A stretch of 64,000 bases of DNA from assembly GCA_026210745.1 (NCBI GenBank), contig CP110632.1:1550001-1614000 (forward strand), in the 5' to 3' direction. The position numbers and the translations under genes are program-made. Origin of the DNA: Exobasidium rhododendri. Taxonomy: Eukaryota; Basidiomycota; Exobasidiomycetes; Exobasidiales; Exobasidiaceae. This document shows positions 45,533-57,220 of the stretch, in pieces (positions within the stretch are counted from its first letter, which is position 1; each line of letters starts with the position of its first letter). The notes beneath the pieces were generated by a model, which did no database searches, was not told where the DNA came from, and saw nothing but the letters and a program-made list of their open reading frames with translations.

Positions 45533-46415
45533 ATGGTCAAATTGGCTTTTATTGTGCTTGCTGCAATCTGCATATTGGATAGGACGGTAGAAGCTGTAGA
45601 GACGAGGGTCCTTAGAGAAAGACTTCCGCCACTCGAAGACCACCAACTTGGAAGTCAAGAGTTCAACACTACCAGGACGCCCTCACCGAGCCAAATCTTC
45701 CTATCTCGTCGTTACTTCAATCATGAGATTGGAAAGGAAGAATATGCAGAGAGATGGGAAATGTGGGAAGACCACCATTTAGGAAAGTCCACTAAGTGGG
45801 GTTTGGCTCGAAATCACAAGAAGCCGTATTTGAAAAGCGGCAGTAATCTGGACGCATCAGCATCTGTCGTGCTGATATTGTCGGGAATCACCTCGATAGC
45901 TGATGTCACTCAAAGGCTCGCTCGATTCTTTTTTAATGAGTGGAATACACGGTATGGATCGCGTGCAGGTGGAGATGGTGACCTGATATCTGTAGGAGGC
46001 CTCACACCTGCCATCTCAGTAAGAATCACTTTGCCAGCATCTCCTACCGGTACATTCGACGCGGCTTCACTGCAAGGTCCTCTGCAGGACATGCTCTCGT
46101 GTCTCAACAATGGTAATGCCCAAAGAGTCTGTCTGACTGCAGATGCAGGTGGCGGGATCATGATGACCGCATCGTACGCTAAGGGATAATCCGGGGAACG
46201 TTGATACCAATCCACCTTCCGACAGCGAGTGTGAGGATGGTGATTACAATACTTGTGATGAGGGATCCTCCCCACCTAATCACGATGAACTCAAAAAGAG
46301 GTAAATTGGAACAGTCTTGACATGCGTATACGATGGAGGTTCGTGCTCACCAGCTTGTGGAGCCGCATACAATATGTACTGCGATTCAGTTGGTATTGCA
46401 GCAAGCGAAGGATAG
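45533..46415 (+). pseudogene. Decayed gene for a secreted, dibasic-processed Cys-rich protein
   Basis: The element starts with a clear signal peptide (MVKLAFIVLAAICIL). It goes on with a long pro-like region that includes dibasic sites such as SRR and KK, a mid part that looks folded, an acidic part ending with a basic cluster, and a short Cys-rich part near its right end. This order (signal, pro-region, Kex2-type basic sites, small Cys-rich chain) is that of fungal secreted toxins and effectors. I know no exact family. As read it does not form one whole frame; it looks broken, with about one or two breaks, although undetected splicing is not excluded. Retention of coding character suggests that decay is recent. 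It lies alone in the gene-poor island. Confidence 0.4.
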
Positions 46416-46589
46416 GAGAAGTCGAAAGCTTGTCGAACGTGCACATGTGCAGTGGGAGACGCGAGAGTACTGATCGCTAATGAAGCATGTCCCACCTAAA
46501 CGGAAGCGAGTCTACTACTTCTGCTTTTTTCTACCTTTATTCGCTCCTCTTCTCTTCTCCTAGTTGGTGTCCTTGATGTCGTAAACAAA

Positions 46590-47000
46590 TCAATTGTCAG
46601 TCCGTCGCTGCTCATCAAGTGAGGCACGCACAAGTAGGTGGTCCGTCTTGTCGTCGTCCTTATGCCAAGAAACACGATCTTCAAAATTATAGAGCACAGG
46701 CTGGCTTCGAAGCAAATCCCGTTCGAGCGCCTTCTTGTGCTTGACTTGGCATAAAGCCTTTACCACCAGCAGATTGATCTGAGCATATTGCAGTTGGACC
46801 TTGCCAATCTCTTCCTGAAGCTTAGACCTGGCGCAACATCGTGCTTTTAATCCAGGCGTCTTTCTCCTCGAGATCTTCGTAGAGGAATAAAACTCTTCCA
46901 CTTGTCCAGACATTGCCATGGCGAGATCAACAACATCGGTCAACTTTGACCGACCCGGCGGGACTTCACGCTCGATAACGTCGTCCTCGTTGCAGGACAC
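46590..47000 (-). pseudogene. Unrecognised minus-strand coding remnant or exon
   Basis: An open frame of about 136 codons whose content looks like real coding sequence: balanced charged/hydrophobic pattern, helix-like stretch EEIGKVQLQYAQINLLVVKA, and no low complexity. It has no ATG at its left border; instead the frame begins right after a TTAG that could be a splice acceptor. Upstream on the same strand (to about 47370) further short frames of similar character occur, but I could not find a single consistent start or set of splice sites. It may be the last exon of an unrecognised gene or what remains of one. No similarity recognised. Confidence 0.3.
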
Positions 47001-48223
47001 CTAATTTTGTCTATCCGACCTCAGCCAGAATCTTGTCGGTCGTGGAAAATCTGAAGGTCGACTTATCGGGCTGAGACGTCTTCTTACGTCTGTGCTGACC
47101 GTGTTGCTGGGTCCGCGACCTCGTCGAGTACGTGGGCGAACTTAGAAGCGCGAGAGGAGCGACCACTGCGATCGTGCGGCTGATTTAAATTCCCGGTCTT
47201 AGTGCGTTGGAACGGTATCGTGGCACAAGGTCACTGACACAGGATTGCGATGCTGTGTCCTGGTGAGACTGTCGTCGCTTTTCGATGATATCAGACGATC
47301 GGAATGGGGTGTTGGTGATGTATTTGTCATGCGAGGAAGGTGGGTGGAGAGATTTCAGCTTGCACGTCAAGGCTGTACTGGGACACGGGGTTCGTAAACA
47401 TGAGGCGGTCCGAGCTCCTATGGGACATCAGCAAGGACGTCGGAAAATGACATCGATAATGCCGAAAGTCAAAGCGTAGACATACTGACAGGCTTTACAG
47501 GATGTACACAACGTACCCTCTTCGCCGCATATGAATGCACATCTGATCAATTGCATGCGCAATCTCATTGATGCATGATTTACAATATAGTAGTTTTTTA
47601 GCATGTCACAGTAGAATCAACTGAAACAGTGATGCATGGAGCCACTGGCACGTCAAGATTGTCAGCCACAAAATAAAGTGGCTTGGTGCATATCGATGGC
47701 AGGAGCTAGCCCAACGATGGAGCAGGGGACAGTAAGACGGAGGACACAGGCTATGTGAGGCTCCCGCGTGAGAAGAAAGGTTGTCTTGCTACTGAGATGC
47801 TCTCTTGCAGTACAATCCTTACAATCGAGGAGACGGCGAGGCCTTACATGCACAGTGTCAGCCTGCATTCACTCCCTTTCTTATCTCTCCCAGGGTCTAG
47901 TGTAGAGGTGAATGATGCTTACAGCGACTCTCCTTTTCTAGTGTCACAGACTCCATCATTCGGCAGTCCTCGGCCTTCCCCCACGCCCACGTATTATACA
48001 TACTACTGTACCTGTTCTCCCCAGTGCCTGATAGTACGATCCCTCTACATTTGTGCAAAGAGTACCAATCCTCGCTCCATGCTCTGCAGCGCGACCGGCT
48101 GTTGAGCAATGATAGTACAGATATGCCAAATCGGCTCCTTCAGCATTGCAGCAATCTTTCTCACTAGTAGTGTCTGTAGCTCGGCGCGCCTGAGAAAAAA
48201 AAGGCGGACTTTCATTAATTTTT

Positions 48224-48544
48224 CTTATCTTGTTAGCATCCTGTACTGTACCTGTAAATTTCATAATTCATGCTAGCGGGGAAAATTGTTTTCACAACCT
48301 AGCAGTAGAGTACAGCAAGGGGAGGGTTTTTCCACCTTCGACGCGGCAAATAGATAAGGTTTTGGCTCCCCCTTTTTAATGAAGAAAGAGAGACAGAGAT
48401 AAGGACAACACAAATGTGTCACTGATAGAAGGCTTCAGAGGTTTTTTTTCTACTTGAAAGAGAATATGAGGATAGAGATCTTGCGGCGGAAGTTGGAGAA
48501 GCAATACTATGTATATAAGCTTTATCCAGAGCAGGATAGATAAG
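48224..48544. promoter_or_regulatory. Cluster of GATAAG sites before DUR3
   Basis: Four GATAAG motifs lie at 48224-48229 (minus strand), 48353-48358, 48398-48403 and 48539-48544, plus GATAA at 48522-48526 (minus) and GATAGA directly before the last site. Fungal nitrogen GATA factors (AreA/Nit2/Gat1) bind HGATAR, usually in clusters. Urea uptake genes are classic targets, so nitrogen-repression control of DUR3 is likely. Confidence 0.6.
48512..48519 (+). promoter_or_regulatory. TATA box of DUR3 (candidate)
   Basis: TATATAAG lies 170 bases before the DUR3 start codon and next to the proximal GATA sites. A strong TATA box fits a highly regulated transporter gene. Confidence 0.45.
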
Positions 48545-48688
48545 GGAAACTTCCCGCGCTACTTCAACCAGTTCTGCCGACCTTCTTGATGTTCTTATAA
48601 GGCTGCTCAACGTATTTATGCTTGTCGCAGACGAGTCACCACCCAAAGTTCTCTTCTCCCTCCCTCTCCTTTATTCTTCTCTTCCACG

Positions 48689-51255
48689 ATGCCTGCCTCT
48701 TCTGCGCAAGTTCTTGAGCCCGGCGCCGGCTGGGCTGTTGTTATTGCGCTCGGTGTTGGATTCGCCTTCCTCATGTTGGGAATCTCCCTCATCCAGGAAC
48801 GCTACACTCAATTCTCCGTAAAGACAAACGAAGAATTCACTTCTGCTTCGCGGAGTGTCAAGACTGGCCTGATTGCTGCCAGTATCGTTTCAGCATGGAC
48901 ATGGGCGGCTACTCTGCTGCAGGTGAGTGTCATTTTTCAGTCTTTGACGGAGACATGGATCATGAAGAAGGATACTCGGAAGTGTTGGAATGTATACTGA
49001 TCCGCGAATCATGCCTCTATAGTCATCTGCCACTGCCTTCAAGTTCGGTGTCTCTGGACCATACTGGTGAGTGATGTGCCGAGTCTCTTCTTTCTTGCGA
49101 TCAGACTTTGCTGATATAGCCTATTCCTTTCATTTCCTTTCTTCTTGGATTAGGTATGCTGCCGGAGCGACTGTTCAGGTCCTGCTCTTCTCCATGATGG
49201 CCTCGAAAACGAAAGCCAATGCCCCGTTGGCGACAACGTACCTTCAAATCATTCGAGAAAGATGGGGAACCACGCTACACATTGTTCATCTTTGCTTTGG
49301 TCTCGGCACTAATGTCTTGGTCGGCTCCATGTTGATCTTGGGAGGAAGTGCTACCGTGAACCAGTTGACCGGCATGCCGACTCTTGCTGCAGTGTTCTTG
49401 ACACCGATCAGTGGTGAGTTGAACGTCCCGTTGTCCTAGTCTTTTGTGCAGAGAGGGAGAGGTCTGTGGAACGCGTCGTGCGCCATTTTCTTTGGAATCG
49501 CGGGGTGGTCATATATTTCATTTAAGCAATTAAATCGGGAAAGCGGGGATTCTCTCTTCACGCCGCTGTACCACTTTCGATGTAGCTTTGACAGGTCCTT
49601 ACAGACGCTGATGCTACTTCTTTCCTGTCAGTCTCAATTTACACACTTCTAGGTGGTCTTAGAGCGACTTTCCTGGCAGACTATGCACACACCACCGTCC
49701 TCGTCGCGATTCTTCTAGCATTCGCACTGTACGTCTATGCAGTCAGCGACAAGATCGGGTCTCCAGAAGTCATGTATGAGCTTCTGTCAAAAGCAGCACC
49801 TGTAGAAGGTAATGCGGATGGCTCCTACTTGACCATGAGGTCTCTCCCTGGACTATCCTTTGGTATTATCAACATTTGTGGCAACTTCGCAACCGTATTC
49901 GCAGATCAATCATACCATCAACGAGGTATTGCTTCCAATCCGGAGGTGGCTACGACAGGGTTCATCCTGGGAGGACTCTCGTGGTTCGCAATTCCGCTCA
50001 CGATAGCGTCTTCATTAGGTCTTGCCGCCCGAGCTCTGTATGGTAATGATCCTGCCATGGCCATGCTCACAGCAGATGAAGTTTCTGCCGGTCTACCTGC
50101 TCCTGCTGCTGCTGCTGCTTTGATGGGAAAGCCCGGTGCCGCAGCAATGTTGATCTTGCTCTACCTCGCGGTGACGAGTGCCACTTCTGCTCAATTGATT
50201 GCGGTCTCTTCCGTCTTGACCTTTGACGTCTACAAGGTCTACATCAATCCAAAGGCTTCTTCAAAGCGACTCTTTTGGCTTTCTCACGTCTTTATTGCCG
50301 TTTGGGCGATCTGCATGGGAATCTTGGGTCTCATCTTCTTCTATGCCGGAATCAGCATGGGTGAGTTCGATCCAGTTCGATAATTCCTCTTCTATTGTCT
50401 GACGCTGACCCACCTCCCTCTTCCGCCCCTTCCTCTCTTCTGATACTACGCCCAGGCTACCTCTACCTCGTCCTTGGTATCATCGTCTGCCCTGCCGTGT
50501 TTCCCGTCTTCTCCTGCCTGACATGGGGTAAGGCGAACAAGTGGGGAGCCTTGACAGGTATGCTCACTGGTCTACCTTTGGGAATTTTGAGCTGGCTCAT
50601 TTCGGCCTACGCTTTGGAAGGATCAGTGACTTTGGAAACCACAAGCTCGGACAACCCGCTTATTGTCGGGAACTTGATTTCACTCGTATGGCCTGCCCTT
50701 GTGACAATTGTCTGGTCCTTGGTCTCACCAGAAAACTACACATTCGAAGGTACTCGAGCCATCAATTCACCCGACGATGCTCTATCGTCCCCGCAACAAC
50801 AAGATAGTGGCTCTTCCACCCCAGTCGATGAAAAGGGTGAAGGTGGAGAAATCAAGCCAAAGGAACTGCTAAGCGACGAGAAAGCTCAAGTGACGCTGGA
50901 GAAGAATCTGGAGAAGGGCGACACCTCGCAAGACCTACACAGACATGTCAGAGCAGCTGGTCTTGACCCCGAACAACTTCGAGCCAGCTACAATACTGCA
51001 TTTAGGTTTTCCATTCCCTTAAGCTTCATTCTCATCATCTTCGTACCTTGCATGGCAATCATTGCAAAGACCTTCTCGCCCACTGGTCTAGGAGCATGGG
51101 TCGGTATCATCATTGGTCTCTTGTTCATCTCCGCCTTCATTGTTGTGATTTTGCCTGTATGGGAATCTCGAGTCGCTCTCGGACACATCTTCAAGGGAAT
51201 CTACGGCGACATCACAGGCAAGAGGAGAAAGGCAGCAACAGCAGCTTCCGAGTAG
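48689..51255 (+). CDS. DUR3: Urea active transporter DUR3
   Basis: Five exons, 48689-48922, 49023-49066, 49154-49413, 49653-50360 and 50456-51255, give 681 residues, the usual length. It belongs to the sodium:solute symporter family and imports urea (and polyamines in yeast) with protons. About 15 membrane helices are visible. Family stretches include TWAATLLQSSATAFKFGVSG (restored across a join), GGLRATFLADYAHTTVL and FADQSYHQRGIAS. A long cytosolic loop (about 490-560) between late helices is acidic and may receive regulatory phosphorylation. The third intron is 239 nt, about three times the local norm. Upstream GATAAG sites suggest induction on poor nitrogen. The 3' end converges with the next gene (146 bases). 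Confidence 0.95.
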
Positions 51256-51401
51256 ACAGTTCCCTCTCTCACTTTCTCCTCATACCCATGATTTCCACGA
51301 CTCTTTTTTGTTTGCCTGTATATATCCAAGCTCCAAAGTCACTGGCTAGATGATTGTAAAATGATGTCCCACGATAGTACGCAGTAGATGTGATTATTAC
51401 G

Positions 51402-52281
51402 CTAAAAGTACATTCGACGCTTTCCTGACGTTTCATTAAATGGGGCAGGAGGAGTGACGTCTAGTACTGATTGGCTGCTGTTGCTGGTGCTACTATTGGC
51501 AGATACAGGTGGCTTCCCACTAGCGGCCGTCCTTCTGTTACCTTCTTCACCCTTCAGAGAGACACTTGGACTGTGTTTCGCGGTGGAGGTGTCATCTGCT
51601 TCCGCCTCTTGAGAGGGCGACGCTTTCGGTGTTTCTTCCAAAGACGCTTCAAGGTCTGCAACATTGTGTGAGCTGTGATCGTCGCCCCTTCGATAGAGAA
51701 TACGTGTCAATCCGGTACTCACTCTGTAGCCACTCCTCATCTGCTCTGTCCTCTATTGAAGGGTCTCTCGCTCTACCGCCGCCAAACCCAATACCTTGCT
51801 GCCTTACCTCGTTGGAAGCTTTCTTCACCGACTCCTTTACCTTTCCAAGAAGTCCCGACCCGAAGAGAGCACTACCCCAACTTGTACTTGCATGCATTAC
51901 TTCCTTCAGTCTATTGTCTTCTTCTATCGAGGGAAGCACGTCTGCGGAGAAGCCGAGTCGTAGCGGATCAAGTTGCAGCGTCCTCAACCTTTTGGCCAGT
52001 CTTTTCTGGTCTTCGAGCGAGGAGAGGAGAGAAGAAGAGGATGAGGAGGATGATGACGATGATGCTCGCAATGAAGAGGAAGAGGATGCTGCTGCTGCTG
52101 CTGCTTCACTGGCAATCTGACGCAGAAGTGTGATTTGCAGATTGTGAAGTCGACGTTGCTCTGTCCGTTCTCTCGCGAGTATGGCGCGATTGAATGCCAC
52201 CGATGTCAAGACCGATAGCAGGACAAAGGGACCGATGTTGTCGCCTATCCGTTTGTACAAAGGAAATCGGCGGCTTGACAT
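51402..52281 (-). CDS. Unknown single-helix protein, 270 aa
   Basis: Exons 52281-51723 and 51655-51402 join across a 67-nt GTGAGT...GCAG intron that splits an Asn codon, giving 270 residues. A single membrane helix near the N-terminus (NIGPFVLLSVLTSVAFNRAI) is preceded by basic residues (MSSRRFPLYKR), so it may be a signal-anchored protein of mitochondria or the ER. Then follow a helical stretch, an Ala/Ser repeat, a leucine-rich helix (SLEDQKRLAKRLRTLQLDPL) and a disordered acidic/Ser-rich tail. I recognise no family. Only 118 bases separate its start from that of the MTC5 gene, which is read the other way. Confidence 0.65.
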
Positions 52282-52399
52282 GATGGCCTTCGAGTGCTTT
52301 CCAAAGAGAGTGTATGTGTGATCAAGAAGAGAAGAAAAAAAAAAGAAAAAGTAGAGAGAGTGTCAAAGTCTGTGCGCGACCAGAGATGTCAAAGTTTGA

Positions 52400-55300
52400 A
52401 TGTCCGTGGAGGCTGCTCGGCCTTCCTCTCGACGTCGAGATTCAGTACACCTCCAGCGGCATCCTCCTTGCACTACTCCATCGCAGATCTGGCCTTCAGA
52501 GCGAGTACCTAAGTGGTTGGCGCAAGAAGCGATGGATGTGGTAGCGCATTACTCTCCGCCATCGACCTTGCTCTCCTCTATTCACGCCTCCTCCTTTCAG
52601 TCCGCTCAGAGGCAGGGAAGATTAGACAGGGAGGCGAGACACAAATCATTGTCAGGCGGTGATGGCGGTGGTGATCAGCACTCTTCTCTGGACAAGACGC
52701 CTACAAGTGTAGGAACAGACGTCACTGTACAGCAGCTGAATCATGGGGCAACTGATAGAGCGAAGTCACACCAGCAGCAGCAACAGAATGCACCCACTTC
52801 GACCACCTTCAATCGAGCAGTGGAGATCAGCTTGATGGAGCCAGTAGGGAGCATGTCCATTTCCCCAGCCAATCGAGATGTGGTCTTGGCTGCTAGAAAG
52901 GGCCTTTTCATTCTTGATCTAGAGAACCCATACGATCAGCCTCGATTCTTGCCTCACCTGACTACGTGGGTGCCTGCCGATGTCCAGTGGAATCCTCACC
53001 CAGCGCGAGCGAGTTGGGTGGCCAGCACAGTGAGTGCAAACACAGGGAAGGCGAGCGAGATTACGGCACTGTATGGCATCTTACTCTCTTGCTTCCTGTC
53101 CAGTCGAACAACAAGCTCCTCGTCTGGAACCTGGATCGTCCTGCAGCACATCGAATCGATCCGATCTTCTCTGTACCAGTCGTGTCCGGCTCAGCAACAG
53201 GCTCCTCGGCTACCTCGCTGATGAATGCGGGAACATCATCAACGACGAATGTGACCGGGACCTTACCACATGTGCCAGGTTACTACGAGACTGTCAGCCC
53301 CAGTGTCTCTCAATCTTCGTCCATCTCACACGTCCTCGATGCACATACTAGAGCAATCACCGACATCAACTGGAGTCCATTCCATCCGGAGATCCTTGCC
53401 AGCTGTGGTATCGACACTTGGATGTGGGCTTGGGACCTGAGAGAGCCGTCTCGTCCGATACAGGGTTACAGTGCCTGGAATGCTGCAATGACGCAAGTCA
53501 AATGGAATCGTGCCTCGCCTCATCGATTAGCGACATCGTGCGACAACAAGGTTCTCATCTGGGACGATCGGAAAGGAGCATTACCACTGGCCACCATTGA
53601 AGCAGCGCAATCAAGAATCTACGGGATCGACTGGTCTCGGGACACTTCATCGGGTCTCTCGAACTTAGTGACTTGCAGCTTGGACGGGAGTGTCAAGTGG
53701 TGGAATCTCGACAGTCCAGCCGCACAAGCAGCTATCGGGGAACGAAGATTGGTGACAGAGGCAGAGGCGATGATTCAGACAAAAACGCCAGTGTGGAGAG
53801 CTAGACACTTACCCTTCGGTAATGGTGTCATGACACTACCACAAAGAGGAGACACAAGTCTTGGCATGTGGGCGAAAGATAAACCGGATGAGCCTGTCCA
53901 CCGTTTTGAAGGTCATCGTGACATTGTGAAAGAGTACCTCATCCGGACTCAGGGAGGGTCGAATCGTGACGATGACGATCGCAAGTTCCAATTGATCACC
54001 TGGAGCAAAGATCAGACGCTGCGTCTATGGCCTATATCGGAGGACATGATGAAGGCTGTTGGACATCATCGTCATTCGCCGATTCGAGTTCTTCAAACGA
54101 GGATCAATTCTCCCAATGTGACGTACAGATCGGCGCCTGTCGCATCGAATTCTGCAGTTGATTCGAACTTATTACCGGGTATGCTGCTGAAGTCACCAAC
54201 CTCAAGCGAGAAAGCGAGCATTCAGCCACCGTCTGGAGCAACAAGATCGCTGTTGAGTGGAAGCACAAGAGCGAGTCTGTCAGGTAGCGAGCGGATGAAT
54301 CTCCTTGGCGGTTCAGGAACTTCGCCTCTGGCCAATCTGGTCAGTCCTTCTTCCGATCGTAGGATCATCTTCAGTAGCAGCCTTGGAAATGACCCCAATA
54401 TCTTTGAGTCTCATAGTGATAAGAGAGATGAAAGCCGCACAAATACAAACATGCTCGCCGTCAGTATGGAGAAGAGACACAACCTTCATGCGGGTGGAGA
54501 AGAAGTACGATCGAGCCTTCATAGTCGTCGAAGCGGGAAGATGAGCTTGAAACCGCCAATGAGTAGTAGTCGTCCCCACCATCATCCAGGTCTGCCTCTC
54601 GATCAGGCGAGGAGAGAGAAGCAGAAGCGTCAACAAGATGCATTGAACAAATCGGCCGCTGCCAAGAATTACATGACACGAGGGGCAGGCGCCCAATCTG
54701 GTCAAAGTAGACTGAACATAGGATCAAATATCCCCAAGGGAGGAACAGGAAGAGGTGGTGCATTGGATGCTGTTGGATGGATTGCCGGCGTTCGCATGGG
54801 GGAAGAGGAGAAAGAGAATTTCGCATCACCGACCGAAGGGCAGAAGGGCAGGAAAGGTCAGGTAGGAACGGCGTCAGAAGCGAAAGAAGACGAGAGCAAT
54901 TTGGGAGACTCTGCCCAGATCATCGGGGAAGAGATCAAAGCTGTCAGCAAGAATGTAGTCGGTGCGTCGTTTGAGAAGATCGATGTCAGCACCAGGAGCT
55001 GTACGGCGACGTGCTACGGTCCTTGGGCAGGCAAGAGTGTCGCCTGCTTTCTTCGGATCACCTTCACCTTCCCACCCACGTACCCCTACAAAGTTCCCAA
55101 GTTTGAATTGGAGCACAATGCGTCGGTGTCTCTCAAGACGAGGGCATTCCTGCTGCGAAAGGTGTCGAGTCTTCTCGTTGAGGCGACTTTGAAACGACCG
55201 CCAGAGCCGAGTATGCAGTCTTGCCTTCGATTCCTGCTGGGTGAGACGCTGGAGGATGATTCAGTCGGCACGACGGGGCTGGACAGCTTCTGGCTGCCTG

Positions 55301-56932
55301 GCGACGAGAGTGATGAGGAGGTAGAGCAGCCGGTGCCAATATTGCAAATGCCCCCAAGACTATGCGGCGCCAGCTTCGGACCCAATGGTCTCCTCGTCGT
55401 CTTTCGACCATCGAAGAGGACGACAGTCCCGACACTCGACCGCCCCTCTGCTGCTCTGGCTGCTGAATTCAAGAATAGCATGTACGGCGGCACGCAGGAA
55501 GACAGTGTCTCGTTGGGTAGCAAGAGATTCCTGCAATCCTACACTGCTTTGTCCAGCGCCATGGGTAGTTTGGCGAGAATGGCAAAAGAAGGAATGTCGG
55601 TTCAGGACCTAGATGTGGTCCAGCTCATGGCCGATCAAAACTTCTTCATCAAGCGAATCCATCACGATCCCCATCTCCCATCACAGCATCAAAAGAATGA
55701 CTCCAAGGCGAACAGCAGTATCAGAAGAGGCCGAGGTGAATCACGGGGCGGCAGTTTGGCCTTGCAAGATCGACTGGACTACATTCAGCTGTCTAGACCC
55801 TCTTCCAAGTCAAGAGCAGGAGGACGAAAGGCAAGATCAGCATCACCCATGCCTCGTCTGAACAGACCTGCTGGCCCAGGAGTGGTCATGCCGCCAGATG
55901 GGGCTGCGGCGCCAAGCAATCGACGCGTCATGACAGAGGCACAATCGCACGTCTTTATTTGGAATGCGTCCAGCTTATTCAAGGAAACGCCATTTCCCAC
56001 TGCCACACCGCCCTTCTTGAGACGACGTAGCAGCTCGATGCCGTCCTCGCCGTCTCTCCTGTCGCCCCGATCTGAGCGCACAATCAAGTTGTCGTCCTTG
56101 GCGGTACCTGCAGGATTGCAGCATCTCGACAGCGATGACGAGGAGCAGGAGGGGCAGGAGGAAACAATGAGGAGGAGAAGGAACGCTTTCCCGCCTGCCT
56201 CTGCCGCTTCTCCCTGGGTGCCCAGCACATCTTCGAGTGACAGCAGCGACACACATGGAAGTGATAGTCAAGACAACTATGGCGATAGCGACAGTGATGA
56301 AGAACCGACAGCCGAGTCACTCTTGCTCGAATCACAGCGGAACGGGATGAATCCAGTGATCGATCAGATCTTGGACACTATCATCTGGACGATGCCCTTT
56401 GGGTTCCTCTTCCTCATGATGGATATCATGATTCAGCAACAATATGCTATGCATCCCTCCTTTGTGCATGAGGCCGGTCGATTGGCGACTACCATGCCCA
56501 GTGAGTGTCGTCGTCGCCGCCGTTGTGCTTGATGGCGCCGTTCTCGACAGATCTAGAATACTGACGCGGCGGCCCTCTCTCTTCCTCAGTTCTGACCATC
56601 TTCGTGTATGCGAGTGAGTGAGATCTTGAGCGATGTCGCCCTTCCTTTTCACGCACACTAATAGTGTCTCACTACCTCTCATAGCGGCCATCCGACCCAA
56701 CAATAACAGAACGACGATCCAGCTGCTCATGTTTATCATCAGCACTGTCTGCGGCTGCTCCTTCCTCTACATCTATGCACAGTCGGCCTTTCTCCTTGTG
56801 ACCCGTCGAGTTCCTCCGCTAGGCACACTCTGGCTCTACAGTCTCGTTCGTCTGGACTTGCCCGGCGTCCTGCTCTCGCTGGCGTTGGTATGGGCTTTCA
56901 CTGTGGTGTACAAATTGCCCATATTGTCGTGA
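52400..56932 (+). CDS. MTC5: WDR59/MTC5-like SEACAT subunit fused to a membrane protein
   Basis: Four exons, 52400-53029, 53104-56500, 56590-56613 (24 nt) and 56685-56932, give 1432 residues. WD40 repeats cover about 150-600, with the WDR59-type motif FEGHRDIVKEYLI; an RWD domain lies at about 818-930 (CFLRITFTFPPTYPYKVPKF). This is the GATOR2/SEACAT subunit that supports TORC1 signalling at the vacuole. The usual zinc-binding C-terminal RING and the helices before it are absent. Instead, after a disordered acidic linker, residues 1290-1432 form a separate membrane protein (MPFGFLFLMMDIMIQQQYAM, then PPLGTLWLYSLVRLDLPGVL), like small fungal membrane proteins of the DUF7719 kind. No stop lies between them. 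Two genes with an overlooked boundary remain possible. Confidence 0.75.
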
Positions 56933-57220
56933 TGTGACTGGCACTCACTCAACCTTGTACTTTATACCATCCATCAGCACTTGTAAAACTAAGAGATCTG
57001 CAATTTTAAGAAAAGCTCGTTTCCTTTTTTTTCCAGCGTTTAAGGTTTTCTCTTTTTCCTTATGAGGCCCGAGCGCACAAAATCGACCGGCTTCGTGCGC
57101 TTCTAACCTAAGCCGGATCCCCGTACTCGCTGAGAATACCCCAAAACTAGAACTTCTTCCCTCTCCCCCTTTTCCTCGTCGGCCACTTCATTCCTCCAAC
57201 ACCATCAAAGGACAGTCGCC

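Larger units (their letters stand above)
46416..48688. other. Gene-poor region upstream of DUR3
   Basis: About 2.3 kb with one unrecognised minus-strand coding remnant (listed separately) and the DUR3 promoter at its right end. Between about 47400 and 48200 I see no ORF with recognisable content, no terminal repeats and no RNA gene. Confidence 0.4.
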
